A stretch of 64,000 nt of DNA from Muribaculaceae bacterium (GTDB lineage: Bacteria; Bacteroidota; Bacteroidia; Bacteroidales; Muribaculaceae), in the NCBI GenBank assembly GCA_022509185.1, contig JAFLTS010000012.1, forward strand, positions 1-64,000, in the 5' to 3' direction. Shown in pieces: positions 45,245 through 54,304 of the stretch (position 1 is the first letter of the stretch; each line of letters begins with the position of its first letter). A program made the position numbers and the translations under genes. The notes beneath the pieces are model-generated. The model saw only the letters and a program-made list of their open reading frames with translations, had not been told where the DNA came from and ran no database searches.

Positions 45245-46333
45245 CTATATTAAGGTTACAAGATGATCCAAGAAACGGGCATATGTTTCAAGACCTTGTT
45301 GTATCTCTTCTAATTTGATAAATTCATCGGCTGTATGGCTTCTTTCCGATTTTCCGGGTCCAATTTTTATGGAAGGTATGTCATACATTAAAGCCATGTC
45401 AGAAGTTGTGGGAGAAATTATTTTTTCTAATCCACTTAATTCGGCCGCTCTGCAGAGGACACTTTCGGACTTCAACACCGAAGGACGGATACGGAAAGAT
45501 CGAGGTGTCAGTTCACTATTGTTAACTGTGTCTCTCAAAATCTCTACAGTTTCTTCATTAGTGAAAGCATCCGTGGTTCTCACATCAATCACATAATTAC
45601 ATATATCGGGAATTATATTATGTTGGGTTCCCGAATTTATCATAGTAACCGTTGCTTTAACAGGCCCGAGGATTTCACTTTCTTTATCCCATTTTATTTG
45701 TCTGATAAGATTTATATCTTCACAGGCCCCATAAATAGCATTCACGCCTCCGGCTCTGGCAGCATGGGCAGATTCTCCCTTTACTGTGGCATCAACTACA
45801 ACCAGACCTCTCTCTGCTATGGCAGCCTTACAATCGGTAGGTTCTCCTACTAAAGCATAATCCGGGTACAAATTCCTTTCTTTTAAAAAGGGCAGAAAGG
45901 CTCTCATCCCCCCCTCTCCCATTCTTTCTTCACTGGCCGTAATGGCGAGCATAATATTGAACGGTAGGTTGGTTCGTTTATAATAACTGAGAAATGTCAG
46001 AGCTAAAGAAACTCCCGATCCTCCCGCATCATTGCTTCCCAACCCGTATAATTTTCCTTCCTTTATTTCTGCTTTAAATGGATCTCGGGTATAAGATTTA
46101 ACAGGCCGAACGGTATCCATATGTGAATTTAGCATTAATATTGGTTTCTCGGAATCATAATTTTCTGAAATAACAAAGATATTATTCAGATACCGTTCTA
46201 CTTTTTTCACACCCTGTTGCTTTAACCATTTTTCCCATTCGGAAGCCACAAGATCTTCCTGGTCAGAATAAGATGGGATGGAAACCAAAGTCTGTAAAAA
46301 TTCCAACGCTTTTTCCAAGTCTGTAAACATCAC
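45245..46333 (-). CDS. argE: M20 deacylase of arginine synthesis (ArgE-type)
   Basis: This 362-residue M20 dizinc peptidase family protein has MLNSHMDTV (metal His and Asp), ASEERMGEGG (catalytic and metal Glu), a dimerisation domain with GESAHAARAGG, and SDMALMYDIPSIKIGPG. Because the pathway carbamoylates an N-acylornithine, this enzyme probably removes the acyl group from N-acylcitrulline rather than acylornithine. It lies between argB and argH, which supports that role. Confidence 0.9.
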   Translation of the reverse strand: MMFTDLEKALEFLQTLVSIPSYSDQEDLVASEWEKWLKQQGVKKVERYLNNIFVISENYDSEKPILMLNSHMDTVRPVKSYTRDPFKAEIKEGKLYGLGSNDAGGSGVSLALTFLSYYKRTNLPFNIMLAITASEERMGEGGMRAFLPFLKERNLYPDYALVGEPTDCKAAIAERGLVVVDATVKGESAHAARAGGVNAIYGACEDINLIRQIKWDKESEILGPVKATVTMINSGTQHNIIPDICNYVIDVRTTDAFTNEETVEILRDTVNNSELTPRSFRIRPSVLKSESVLCRAAELSGLEKIISPTTSDMALMYDIPSIKIGPGKSERSHTADEFIKLEEIQQGLETYARFLDHLVTLI

Positions 46334-46363
46334 GACTATATTAAATCTCCTTCTCTTTCTTAT

Positions 46364-47143
46364 TTATTCTTCGAGACAAATCAAGGTCCCCGATTCTTCT
46401 TTATTTATATTATGTGATCCTCTGATTCTAACTGTGTGTACTCCCTCATTGATTGCTTTCAATGCATTGGTAATCTTGGGTATCATTCCTTCGGATATCT
46501 TTCCGGTTTTCAAAAGATATTCAAATTTCTGTGGTGTGATAATTTTTAATAAGGAATCATCATCATTCAAATCTTCCAGCACTCCTTTCTTTTCAAAACA
46601 ATATATTAGGTCAGTTTGCTCAATATTCGAGCAAGCTTGAGCCAATGAAGCAGCAATGGTATCGGCATTACAATTCAGAAGCCCCCCTTGATGATTCCTG
46701 CATATAGCACAGAAAACGGGAGTGAATTCATTTCCCAAAAGTAAAGATATAAAAGAAGTATTGATATCTTTCGGATTAATATCCCCTACGAATCCATAGT
46801 CGATTGGATACGGTGATCTTTTCACAGCGGGAATCACATTTCCGTCAGCTCCTGATAATCCCACGGCATTACATTGGTATTCTTGAAGTATGGAAACAAT
46901 TCTTTTATTAATCAAACCGGCATATACCATAGTCACCATCTTTAAGGTTTCTATATCTGTAACACGGCGTCCCTGAATCATTGTAGCTTCAAGACCTGTT
47001 TTCCTACTCAATTCGGTTGCTTCCTTTCCACCTCCATGCACTAATATTTTTTTCCCCGGAATAAGAGAAAAATCATAAAGGAAACTCCTTAAATCTTCCT
47101 CTGAATTGATAATATTACCCCCAATTTTATATATTTTGATCAT
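46364..47143 (-). CDS. argB: Acetylglutamate kinase
   Basis: This 259-residue amino-acid kinase starts MIKIYKIGGNIINSEED at ATG 47143; an upstream in-frame ATG at 47209 would add an unrelated tail. It has VHGGGKEATELSRKTG, GLSGADGNVI, NADTIAASLAQA and ISEGMIPKITNALKAI, all typical of ArgB. It phosphorylates N-acylglutamate, and in Bacteroides-type pathways the acyl group may be succinyl. It is the first gene of the leftward arg block. Confidence 0.95.
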   Translation of the reverse strand: MIKIYKIGGNIINSEEDLRSFLYDFSLIPGKKILVHGGGKEATELSRKTGLEATMIQGRRVTDIETLKMVTMVYAGLINKRIVSILQEYQCNAVGLSGADGNVIPAVKRSPYPIDYGFVGDINPKDINTSFISLLLGNEFTPVFCAICRNHQGGLLNCNADTIAASLAQACSNIEQTDLIYCFEKKGVLEDLNDDDSLLKIITPQKFEYLLKTGKISEGMIPKITNALKAINEGVHTVRIRGSHNINKEESGTLICLEE

Positions 47144-47206
47144 AAAACATCTTTTATAGATTCCGGTTGGCGAAATTACACAAAATCTTCGAATAAAAAC
47201 TTTCCT

Positions 47207-47219
47207 CATTCCGGGAATG
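47207..47219. promoter_or_regulatory. Dyad between argB and yccF
   Basis: CATTCCGGGAATG is a perfect inverted repeat around a central G (6 bp arms) in the 96 bp divergent gap. It could be an operator for either gene. No matching full site was found before the rightward arg block. Confidence 0.3.
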
Positions 47220-47239
47220 TTATATCTAAAAATCTGATT

Positions 47240-47608
47240 ATGAAATTTCTCTTAAATATCATTTGGTTGATTTTCGGAGGCCTTATATCGGCCATCGGCT
47301 ATTTTGTTTCAAGTCTGTTAATGATGGTAACAATAATCGGTATTCCTTTTGGTCTTCAGACTATGAAACTGGCATTAGTTGCTTTATGGCCTTTTGGCAC
47401 TGATATTCATTCAGACGGATGGCCGTCAGGCTGTCTGGCCTCTATAATGAACATCATATGGTGGATTTTCGGAGGCATGGCCATAGCATTGAATCATCTA
47501 TGCTGGGGTCTGTTTTATTGTATCACTGTGATTGGTATTCCTTTCGGAATGGAAAATTTCAAGCTTATGCTTCTTGCTTTGTTCCCTTTCGGCAAAAGAA
47601 TCGGTTAA
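47240..47608 (+). CDS. YccF-domain inner membrane protein
   Basis: This 122-residue protein has two repeated YccF domains: ITIIGIPFGLQTMKLALVALWPFG-type sequence near residue 35 and the matching VIGIPFGMENFKLMLLALFPFGK near the end. Each follows a hydrophobic helix starting N-I-I-W-x-I-F-G-G. The family is widespread and uncharacterised. It sits between the two arg blocks, although no metabolic link is evident. Confidence 0.9.
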   Translation: MKFLLNIIWLIFGGLISAIGYFVSSLLMMVTIIGIPFGLQTMKLALVALWPFGTDIHSDGWPSGCLASIMNIIWWIFGGMAIALNHLCWGLFYCITVIGIPFGMENFKLMLLALFPFGKRIG

Positions 47609-47636
47609 AAAGCACAATTATTAAACATTTTTTTTG

Positions 47637-47644
47637 TAATTTTG
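47637..47644 (+). promoter_or_regulatory. -7 box (TAATTTTG) for the acyltransferase-argGCDF' block
   Basis: A perfect TAnnTTTG match with a start near 47651. The first transcribed bases hold an inverted repeat, CGTTTTTT (47648-47655) against AAAAACG (47666-47672), a possible regulatory hairpin. Confidence 0.55.
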
Positions 47645-47718
47645 CACCGTTTTTTCACGTAGGGGAAAAACGCTATACAATCATTCCGACTACAAACTAA
47701 AATTTCGGAGGCTTACCA

Positions 47719-48339
47719 ATGACTCTCAAGGAGATAAATGTAAAGTTTGCCGAACCAGAAGAAGCGAAATATGCCGAGCAGATCGTGAATATGATTTATG
47801 AATCTGCATTGCAACGGGGCACCGGTATCGCCAAGCGTACACCGGAATATATCGCTCAAAAAATAACAAGCGGAAAAAGTGTCGTCGCGCTTCATGGCGA
47901 CAGGCTTGTGGGGTTCAGCTATATCGAGAGCTGGGGGCATGGAGATTATGTGGCCACTTCGGGACTGATTGTCGATCCGGAATATCGTCATCTTGGCCTT
48001 GCCGGCGCCATCAAGACGAAAACCTTCCAGCTGGCTCGACTTCGATTCCCTTTTGCGAAGCTGTTCTCTATCACCACTTCTCTCCCGGTTATGAAGCTTA
48101 ATTCTCGTATGGGATATAAACCTGTGACTTTCTCTGAACTCACTGACGACAATGAATTCTGGGAAGGATGTCAAGGGTGTCGTAATTATGATATCCTTCA
48201 AAGAAACAATCGTAGAATGTGTCTTTGCACAGGAATGCTTTTTGACCCCAAGCAACCTCTGGTGGATGATGAGAAAACAAAATCAGCTTGGTCTAAGCTG
48301 ATTAATAAACTTTCGCGTAAAAACAACAAGGGAAATTAA
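47719..48339 (+). CDS. GNAT acyltransferase, probable glutamate N-acyltransferase of arginine synthesis
   Basis: This 206-residue GNAT protein has SGLIVDPEYRHLGLAGAIK, the acyl-CoA-binding R-x-x-G-x-A/G loop. Its C-terminus has a cysteine cluster (CQGC, then MCLC) not common in GNATs. It opens the argG-argC-argD-argF' block, which otherwise lacks the first step, so it probably acylates glutamate (acetyl or succinyl). It has a strong Shine-Dalgarno, GGAGG at 47707-47711, unusual for this genome. Substrate choice is inference. Confidence 0.82.
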   Translation: MTLKEINVKFAEPEEAKYAEQIVNMIYESALQRGTGIAKRTPEYIAQKITSGKSVVALHGDRLVGFSYIESWGHGDYVATSGLIVDPEYRHLGLAGAIKTKTFQLARLRFPFAKLFSITTSLPVMKLNSRMGYKPVTFSELTDDNEFWEGCQGCRNYDILQRNNRRMCLCTGMLFDPKQPLVDDEKTKSAWSKLINKLSRKNNKGN

Positions 48340-48350
48340 ATTTATTTGAA

Positions 48351-49571
48351 ATGGATAAAAAGAAAAAAGTAGTGTTGGCTTTCTCCGGAGGCCTCGACAC
48401 TTCATTCGCTGTGAAGTATCTGTCGCAAGACCTCGGATATGAGGTACATACTGCGATTGCAAATACAGGAGGATTTTCTCTAGAAGAATTGGAAGTAATT
48501 GCTGAAAAATCAAAAAAACTTGGAGCAGCTTCTCATGTCACCCTTGATGTAACTCAGGATTATTATAATCGTAGCATTAAATATATGATTGCCGGTAATG
48601 TATTACGTAACGGCACATATCCTATTTCTGTAAGCTCGGAAAGAATTTTCCAGGCTTTAGCAACGATAGAATATGCTAAAAAAATTGGAGCTGATGCTAT
48701 TGCACATGGATCTACCGGTGCCGGAAACGATCAGGTAAGGTTCGACATGACATTTAAAATTCTTGCTCCAGAAATTGAAATAATAACACCAACGCGTGAT
48801 TTGACTCTTACCCGGGAATATGAGATAGAGTACCTAAAGAAACATGGTTATGAAGCCGATTTCAAAAAAATGGAGTATTCCATAAATAAGGGTTTGTGGG
48901 GAACATCCATCGGAGGAAAAGAAACACTTAAATCGGATAAGACTCTTCCTGAAGAAGCATATCCTTCTCAAGTGACACGAACAGAGCCGGAGACCTTGAA
49001 AATAACTTTCGATAAAGGAGAGGTAGTGGCTGTAAACGGAAAACATTTCGACGATAAAGTTGAGGCTATCAGGGAGATTGAAAAAATCGGTTCTAAATTT
49101 GGTATTGGCCGGGATATGCATATAGGTGATACTATAATCGGCATAAAAGGTAGAGTAGGATTCGAAGCTGCCGCACCTATTCTGATTATTGCTGCTCATA
49201 AAATGTTGGAAAAACATACTTTGACAAAATGGCAACAATATTGGAAGGATCAGATAGGCAATTGGTATGGCATGTTCCTGCATGAATCCCAGTATCTTGA
49301 ACCGGTTATGAGGGATATGGAGAAAATGCTGGAAAGCTCTCAACGCAACGTAAACGGAACAGTGGAATTGACACTAAGACCTTTGTCTTACACACTTGTA
49401 GGTGTAGAATCCGATTTTGACCTCATGAAGACCGATTTTGGAGAATACGGAGAAATAAACAAAGCTTGGTCTGCTGATGATGTCAAAGGATTTACACGAA
49501 TCATGTCTATCCCGATGCAGATTTATCATAATAATCAGAAAAAAAACGGTAAAAACGACCTTGAAGAATGA
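48351..49571 (+). CDS. argG: Argininosuccinate synthase
   Basis: This 406-residue enzyme condenses citrulline and aspartate with ATP. It has the P-loop VLAFSGGLDTSFAVKYL, AHGSTGAGNDQVRFDMT and TEPETLKITFDKGE. It lies 11 bp after the acyltransferase and overlaps argC by 4 bp (ATGA). It is of the bacterial type of about 400 residues. Confidence 0.96.
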   Translation: MDKKKKVVLAFSGGLDTSFAVKYLSQDLGYEVHTAIANTGGFSLEELEVIAEKSKKLGAASHVTLDVTQDYYNRSIKYMIAGNVLRNGTYPISVSSERIFQALATIEYAKKIGADAIAHGSTGAGNDQVRFDMTFKILAPEIEIITPTRDLTLTREYEIEYLKKHGYEADFKKMEYSINKGLWGTSIGGKETLKSDKTLPEEAYPSQVTRTEPETLKITFDKGEVVAVNGKHFDDKVEAIREIEKIGSKFGIGRDMHIGDTIIGIKGRVGFEAAAPILIIAAHKMLEKHTLTKWQQYWKDQIGNWYGMFLHESQYLEPVMRDMEKMLESSQRNVNGTVELTLRPLSYTLVGVESDFDLMKTDFGEYGEINKAWSADDVKGFTRIMSIPMQIYHNNQKKNGKNDLEE

Positions 49572-50536
49572 TTAAAGCAGGCATTATCGGTGGTGCCGGT
49601 TATACAGCCGGTGAGCTCTTGAGATTATTGATCAATCACCCTGAAACTGAAGTTGTCTTTGTTCACTCTTCAAGCAATGCCGGTAAAAAGATCTGGGAGG
49701 TGCACGAAGGTTTATTGGGAGAAACAGATCTTTCTTTCTCTGACACATTTTCATTAGAAGATATAGACTGCCTCTTTCTTTGTTCTTCTCACGGTGCAAG
49801 TAAGATATTCTGGGAAAACAATTCTCGGCCTTCTCATTTAAAGGTGATTGATCTTGCTCAGGATTTCAGAGATGAAAGCTTTGGATATATCTACGGGCTA
49901 CCGGAAGTTAACAGTAAAAGAATTAAAACAGCAGTTTCAATAGCCAATCCAGGATGTTTTGCTACAGCTATACAATTGTCTTTGCTTCCATTAGCTTCAG
50001 CCGGCTTGCTTCCGCACAAGGGAGATATTAATATCACGGCTTTAACCGGTTCTACAGGAGCAGGAGTAAAACCAGGAGCAACTACACATTTCAGTTGGAG
50101 AAACAATAATATTTCGGTCTACAAACCTTTCACCCATCAGCATCTTAAGGAGATAAAGATGACACTTGAAAAATTACAGCCCGGCTTTTCTTCACGTCTT
50201 AATTTCATTCCAATGAGAGGTGATTTCGCCAGGGGTATATTTTCAACTATAATATTAGATTGTACTCTTTCTCAAGATGAGGTTTATAAGCTTTATAAAG
50301 ATTATTATGATGATGTTCCTTTTGTAGTAATCTCAGATATATCACCTGATCTGAAACAAGTGGTTAATACCAATAAAGCTATTATAAATGTATTGGTGAA
50401 TGAAGGGAAATTACTGGTGACCTGTGTTATTGATAATTTACTGAAAGGAGCTTCAGGTCAAGCAGTAGAAAATATGAATCTTATGTTTGGCATAGACCAG
50501 ACAACAGGATTGAAACTTAAACCGTCGGCTTTTTGA
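49568..50536 (+). CDS. argC: N-acyl-gamma-glutamyl-phosphate reductase
   Basis: This 322-residue NADPH-dependent reductase has IIGGAGYTAGELLRLLINHP, the active-site Cys in SIANPGCFATAIQLSLLP, and LTGSTGAGVKPG. It reduces the ArgB product to the semialdehyde. It overlaps argG by 4 bp, with a 27 bp gap before argD. Confidence 0.96.
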   Translation: MIKAGIIGGAGYTAGELLRLLINHPETEVVFVHSSSNAGKKIWEVHEGLLGETDLSFSDTFSLEDIDCLFLCSSHGASKIFWENNSRPSHLKVIDLAQDFRDESFGYIYGLPEVNSKRIKTAVSIANPGCFATAIQLSLLPLASAGLLPHKGDINITALTGSTGAGVKPGATTHFSWRNNNISVYKPFTHQHLKEIKMTLEKLQPGFSSRLNFIPMRGDFARGIFSTIILDCTLSQDEVYKLYKDYYDDVPFVVISDISPDLKQVVNTNKAIINVLVNEGKLLVTCVIDNLLKGASGQAVENMNLMFGIDQTTGLKLKPSAF

Positions 50537-50563
50537 TTCAAAATTAAAATTTAGCCTAAAGAA

Positions 50564-51697
50564 ATGGAATTATTTGATGTATATAGTCTTTTCCATGTTG
50601 AACCGGTGAGAGGCATGGGATCTTATGTTTACACAGAAGATTCGACCCCTTATCTTGATCTTTATGGAGGACATGCGGTTATTTCTATTGGACATTCTCA
50701 CCCTAAATATGTGAAAGCAGTGACAGATCAGCTGTCAAAATTAGGATTTTACTCAAATTCAGTAGAAAACAGTCTGCAAAAGAAATTAGCCAAGAAATTA
50801 GGGGACATTTCAGGTTATGATTCATATAATCTTTTCTTATGTAATTCAGGGGCCGAAGCTAACGAAAATGCTATAAAACTGGCTTCTTTCACTACCGGTA
50901 GAAAAAAAATTCTGGCATTCCGGAAAGCTTTCCATGGGAGAACCTCGGGAGCTGTCGGCGCCACAGATAATGAAAAGATACAAGCTCCTTTTAATAAAAC
51001 AGAAAATGTATCTTTCGTTCCTCTAAATGATTTAGATGCGGTAAAGAGAGAATTGGAATCCGGAGATTTTGCTGCCGTCATAATTGAAGGAATTCAGGGA
51101 GTGGCCGGCATTAATATGCCTGAAGAAGATTTTCTCGTATCTTTGGAAAAATTATGTAAGGAAACAGGCACCCTTTTAATTTTAGATGAAATTCAATCAG
51201 GCTACGGGCGCACAGGAAAATTCTTTGCTCATCAATATTCAGGAATTAAACCGGATATTATTACCGTGGCTAAAGGAATAGCCAATGGATTTCCTTTTGC
51301 AGCTGTATTGATTTCACCGGAAATTGAAGCTAAAAAAGGAATGCTGGGCACGACATTCGGTGGAAATCATTTAGGTTGTGCAGCAGCCTTGGCGGTGATT
51401 GATGTGATTGAAGAGGAAAATCTTATTCAAAATGCTGCGGAAATCGGAGAGTTCCTTAAATCCGAGCTTAAAAAGATCCCTGAAATAGAAGACGTGAGAG
51501 GGCGTGGTCTAATGATAGGATTTGAAGTAAAAGGATTCTCAGGATCAGAGATAAGAAAAAGATTATTATTTGAAAAACATATATTTACAGGAGGGGCAGG
51601 TGAAAAAACCATAAGACTGCTTCCCGCACTTTCTATTTCAAAATCTCAAGCATTAGAATTCATTGAGGCATTGAAATCAATTATCAGTTCAAAATGA
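50564..51697 (+). CDS. argD: N-acylornithine aminotransferase
   Basis: This 377-residue class-III aminotransferase uses pyridoxal phosphate. NSGAEANENAIKLA, FHGRTSGAVGATDN, LILDEIQSGYGRTGKFFA and ITVAKGIANGFPFAAVL (Schiff-base Lys) are visible. It converts the N-acylglutamate semialdehyde to N-acylornithine. It overlaps argF' by 4 bp. Confidence 0.95.
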   Translation: MELFDVYSLFHVEPVRGMGSYVYTEDSTPYLDLYGGHAVISIGHSHPKYVKAVTDQLSKLGFYSNSVENSLQKKLAKKLGDISGYDSYNLFLCNSGAEANENAIKLASFTTGRKKILAFRKAFHGRTSGAVGATDNEKIQAPFNKTENVSFVPLNDLDAVKRELESGDFAAVIIEGIQGVAGINMPEEDFLVSLEKLCKETGTLLILDEIQSGYGRTGKFFAHQYSGIKPDIITVAKGIANGFPFAAVLISPEIEAKKGMLGTTFGGNHLGCAAALAVIDVIEEENLIQNAAEIGEFLKSELKKIPEIEDVRGRGLMIGFEVKGFSGSEIRKRLLFEKHIFTGGAGEKTIRLLPALSISKSQALEFIEALKSIISSK

Positions 51698-52644
51698 AAA
51701 AATTTACGTGTGTTGCCGATATAGGTGATATTAACCGAGCTTTAAATGAAGCCCGTGAAATAAAAAAAGACAGGTTTGCATTCTCACAACTTGGTAAAAA
51801 CAAGACACTCCTCATGATTTTTTTCAACTCATCTTTAAGAACCAGACTTTCCACTCAGAAAGCCGCCATGAATCTTGGCATGAATGTGATGGTTCTTGAT
51901 GTTAACCAAGGAGCTTGGAAATTGGAAACCGAGCGCGGAGTGATAATGGATGGAGACAAAGCCGAACATCTCCTCGAAGCCATTCCCGTTATGGGTAGCT
52001 ATTGCGATCTTATTGGAGTGAGATCTTTTGCAAACCTTGTAGATAAAAAATCTGATTATGAAGAAAAGGTTCTTTCACAATTCATTGAATATTCCGGGAA
52101 ACCTGTCTTCAGTATGGAAGCAGCCACTCGTCACCCTCTTCAAAGTTTTGCCGATCTTATCACTATAGACGAATTCAAGACTAAAGAGAGACCTAAAGTT
52201 GTGCTTACCTGGGCACCACATCCCAAGGCTTTGCCTCAGGCAGTGGCGAATTCTTTTGCAGAATGGATGAATGCTACTGATTATGAATTTGTAATTACAC
52301 ACCCGGAAGGATACGAACTCGCTCCGGAATTTGTGGGTAAAGCACGGGTGGAATACGATCGTGAAAAGGCTTTCAAAGGCGCAGATTTTATCTATGCCAA
52401 GAATTGGTCGGCGTATAGCGATCCTAATTATGGCAAGGTATTGAATAAAGATCCGAAATGGACTGTAGATTCTAAAGCAATGTCCCTGACTGATGGGGCA
52501 TTCTTTATGCATTGTCTTCCGGTGAGAAGAAATATGATAGTGACTGATGAGGTGATTGAAAGCGATAAAAGTATTGTAATTCCGGAAGCTGCAAATAGAG
52601 AAATATCTGCACAGACAGTAATAAAACGATTTTTAGAATCCTGA
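51694..52644 (+). CDS. argF': N-acylornithine carbamoyltransferase (ArgF' / SOTCase-AOTCase family)
   Basis: This 316-residue transcarbamylase has the phosphate loop FFNSSLRTRLSTQ, MEAATRHPLQSFAD and HCLPVRRNMIVTD. It closely resembles the Bacteroides fragilis N-succinylornithine enzyme rather than ordinary ornithine carbamoyltransferase. Residue 90, in DGDKAEHL, is Ala. From memory of the literature this position is Pro in the succinyl enzyme and Glu in the acetyl enzyme of Xanthomonas, so acyl specificity cannot be assigned. It is the last gene of the block and is followed by a terminator. Confidence 0.93.
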   Translation: MKKFTCVADIGDINRALNEAREIKKDRFAFSQLGKNKTLLMIFFNSSLRTRLSTQKAAMNLGMNVMVLDVNQGAWKLETERGVIMDGDKAEHLLEAIPVMGSYCDLIGVRSFANLVDKKSDYEEKVLSQFIEYSGKPVFSMEAATRHPLQSFADLITIDEFKTKERPKVVLTWAPHPKALPQAVANSFAEWMNATDYEFVITHPEGYELAPEFVGKARVEYDREKAFKGADFIYAKNWSAYSDPNYGKVLNKDPKWTVDSKAMSLTDGAFFMHCLPVRRNMIVTDEVIESDKSIVIPEAANREISAQTVIKRFLES

Positions 52645-52667
52645 TTAAAGGGATTGTTAAAGAAACC

Positions 52668-52695
52668 GGCGACAAAAAATTGTCGCCATTTTTAA
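52668..52695 (+). terminator. Intrinsic terminator of the rightward arg block
   Basis: GGCGACAA (52668-52675) and TTGTCGCC (52680-52687) form an 8 bp stem with an AAAA loop, followed by ATTTTTAATT. Confidence 0.85.
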
Positions 52696-52716
52696 TTATG
52701 ATTGATAGATTATGAT

Positions 52717-52724
52717 TAAATTTG
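52717..52724 (+). promoter_or_regulatory. -7 box (TAAATTTG) for the 52754 operon
   Basis: A perfect TAnnTTTG match with a start near 52731, supporting the GTG start at 52754. Confidence 0.5.
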
Positions 52725-52753
52725 CGAGATTAGAATAAAAGTCTGCGCTAAAA

Positions 52754-53059
52754 GTGAGCGGCCGATTTAAGAAGTTGAATTTCTGGATACGCCGAAAATC
52801 CCATCTGCCATTAATAATCTTGGGATCGTTGGTTGTGATGTTGTTGTTTTTCAACGACGAAACTTCCATGGCCTTAAATATGAAATATGAGAAAGAGATC
52901 AATAAACTTTCATTGGAAATAAAGGAATGCAAAGATTCGGCTAATTTTTATCGGCAACAACGTGAAGCAATTATCCACGATAGCGAAGATCTTGAACATC
53001 TGGCACGCGAAAGATTTCATATGCAACGTCCTACTGAAGACGTGTATATTTTAAAATAA
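52754..53059 (+). CDS. FtsB/DivIC-family septum protein
   Basis: This 101-residue protein has a short basic cytoplasmic segment, one membrane helix (about 19-33, LPLIILGSLVVMLLFF), a coiled coil (about 38-75) and the family tail DLEHLARERFHMQRPTEDVYIL. The family works with FtsL and FtsQ in the divisome. The start is GTG at 52754; the first ATG would remove the helix. It heads an apparent operon running through CoaX and LptC. Confidence 0.88.
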   Translation: MSGRFKKLNFWIRRKSHLPLIILGSLVVMLLFFNDETSMALNMKYEKEINKLSLEIKECKDSANFYRQQREAIIHDSEDLEHLARERFHMQRPTEDVYILK

Positions 53060-53077
53060 AACCAAAGTAAGGAAAAA

Positions 53078-53527
53078 ATGACAGCCAAATTAACAGGCGC
53101 CGAACTCGAAAAAAGGAGGAAACAAGTTGAAGGCACAGCCACATTCGGTTTGATATTGATTTGTGTTGCACTGGTGGGTCCTTTCACAAGCCCGGCAAGT
53201 ATGGAATATCTCAATGTTTTCAGATGGATTTACGGAGCCGGAACTGTCATATATTTAATAGCCAGGTTGGTAGATATCACAGATCCAAAAGATTCTCCCA
53301 GGCTGAAACGCCTTCGCAGAATGGAATTCTGGGCAGGAATATCTTTCGCTTTGGCTACTGCCTTCTGGTTTATAGGTCAACATAGATTAGGCCCCTATGC
53401 TGGTGCTTTGGCAGTGCTTCAAAACACCATAATGTTTACCTTGGTGGGTGCCTTAATCCAGATTGTGGCCTCTTGGCTGATTTATTCTCAAACAAAAAAA
53501 GAGATTAAAGAAAGAAATAACCGGTAA
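53078..53527 (+). CDS. Four-helix membrane protein, unknown
   Basis: This 149-residue protein has a charged amphipathic N-terminus (GAELEKRRKQVEG). About four membrane helices (24-40, 46-63, 84-101, 111-134) follow, with a basic loop between helices 2 and 3 (DSPRLKRLRRME) and a basic tail. I do not recognise the family. Its position between DivIC/FtsB and CoaX, 18 bp after the former, suggests an envelope or division-related role, which is conjecture. Confidence 0.75.
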   Translation: MTAKLTGAELEKRRKQVEGTATFGLILICVALVGPFTSPASMEYLNVFRWIYGAGTVIYLIARLVDITDPKDSPRLKRLRRMEFWAGISFALATAFWFIGQHRLGPYAGALAVLQNTIMFTLVGALIQIVASWLIYSQTKKEIKERNNR

Positions 53528-53539
53528 TCCCTGAGCCGA

Positions 53540-54289
53540 ATGACAAATCTAACAGTGGATATCGGAAATTCAAGAGTTAAAATGGAAATCCGGGATGAAT
53601 CCGGAGTCTTGGCCCTTATTAAATCCGAGAACTTGAATTTTTCCTGGATAAAAGAAATGAAGGAGTTATATGGCATTGATAATGCAGTAATAGCTTCTGT
53701 GAGAGGGGACCTCGAAGAGATATTGCACAATGTAAGAAATGAGATAGACGGGGATGTTATGGATTTTAACCGGCATTGTGTAAAAAATTTTTGTGATAGA
53801 AACAATTATACTTATCCTATAGGAGCTGACCGCGTAGCTGCATTTTTAGGAGCGGAATATTTATTTCCGGGAGTTTCAAAACTTATTGTTGATGCCGGTA
53901 CAGCAATGACTATTGATGTGGTTGATGAAAAGGGATATTTCTGTGGAGGAAATATTTCTTTGGGCTTACAATCTCGCATGAAGGCCTTAAGTAAAGCCAC
54001 TGCATTGCTACCCCAGGTATCTGAAATTAAAAAAACCACAGTGTTCGGAACCAATACCCAGGATGCGATAGTGGCAGGAGCCTTAAACGGTATGAAAGGT
54101 GAATTACTTTTTGACTATCTAAAGGCAAAAGAGCTCTTTAAGGTCCAGATAATAATCCTAACCGGAGGAGATGCTGAAGTATTAGAAGAGATGGTGAAAA
54201 GTTTTGAAATAAAATATTACAAGGAGCCCGATTTAGTGGGGAAAGGTCTCGATTTTTATCTGCGCTCTCAGTTACAAAACGCAGGATAA
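53540..54289 (+). CDS. coaX: Type III pantothenate kinase
   Basis: This 249-residue ASKHA-fold kinase catalyses the first step of CoA synthesis. It has TVDIGNSRVKMEI (phosphate 1), LIVDAGTAMTIDVVD and GNISLGLQSRMKALSKATA, with GADRVAAFLGA. coaD lies about 16 kb away. An outer-membrane protein gene follows 15 bp downstream. Confidence 0.93.
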   Translation: MTNLTVDIGNSRVKMEIRDESGVLALIKSENLNFSWIKEMKELYGIDNAVIASVRGDLEEILHNVRNEIDGDVMDFNRHCVKNFCDRNNYTYPIGADRVAAFLGAEYLFPGVSKLIVDAGTAMTIDVVDEKGYFCGGNISLGLQSRMKALSKATALLPQVSEIKKTTVFGTNTQDAIVAGALNGMKGELLFDYLKAKELFKVQIIILTGGDAEVLEEMVKSFEIKYYKEPDLVGKGLDFYLRSQLQNAG

Positions 54290-54304
54290 ACCGAGAAACT
54301 ATAC

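Noticed and set aside
46364..47209. Longer argB start at 47209
   Set aside because: The extra 22 residues do not belong to ArgB, and the canonical start MIKIYKIGG lies at 47143.
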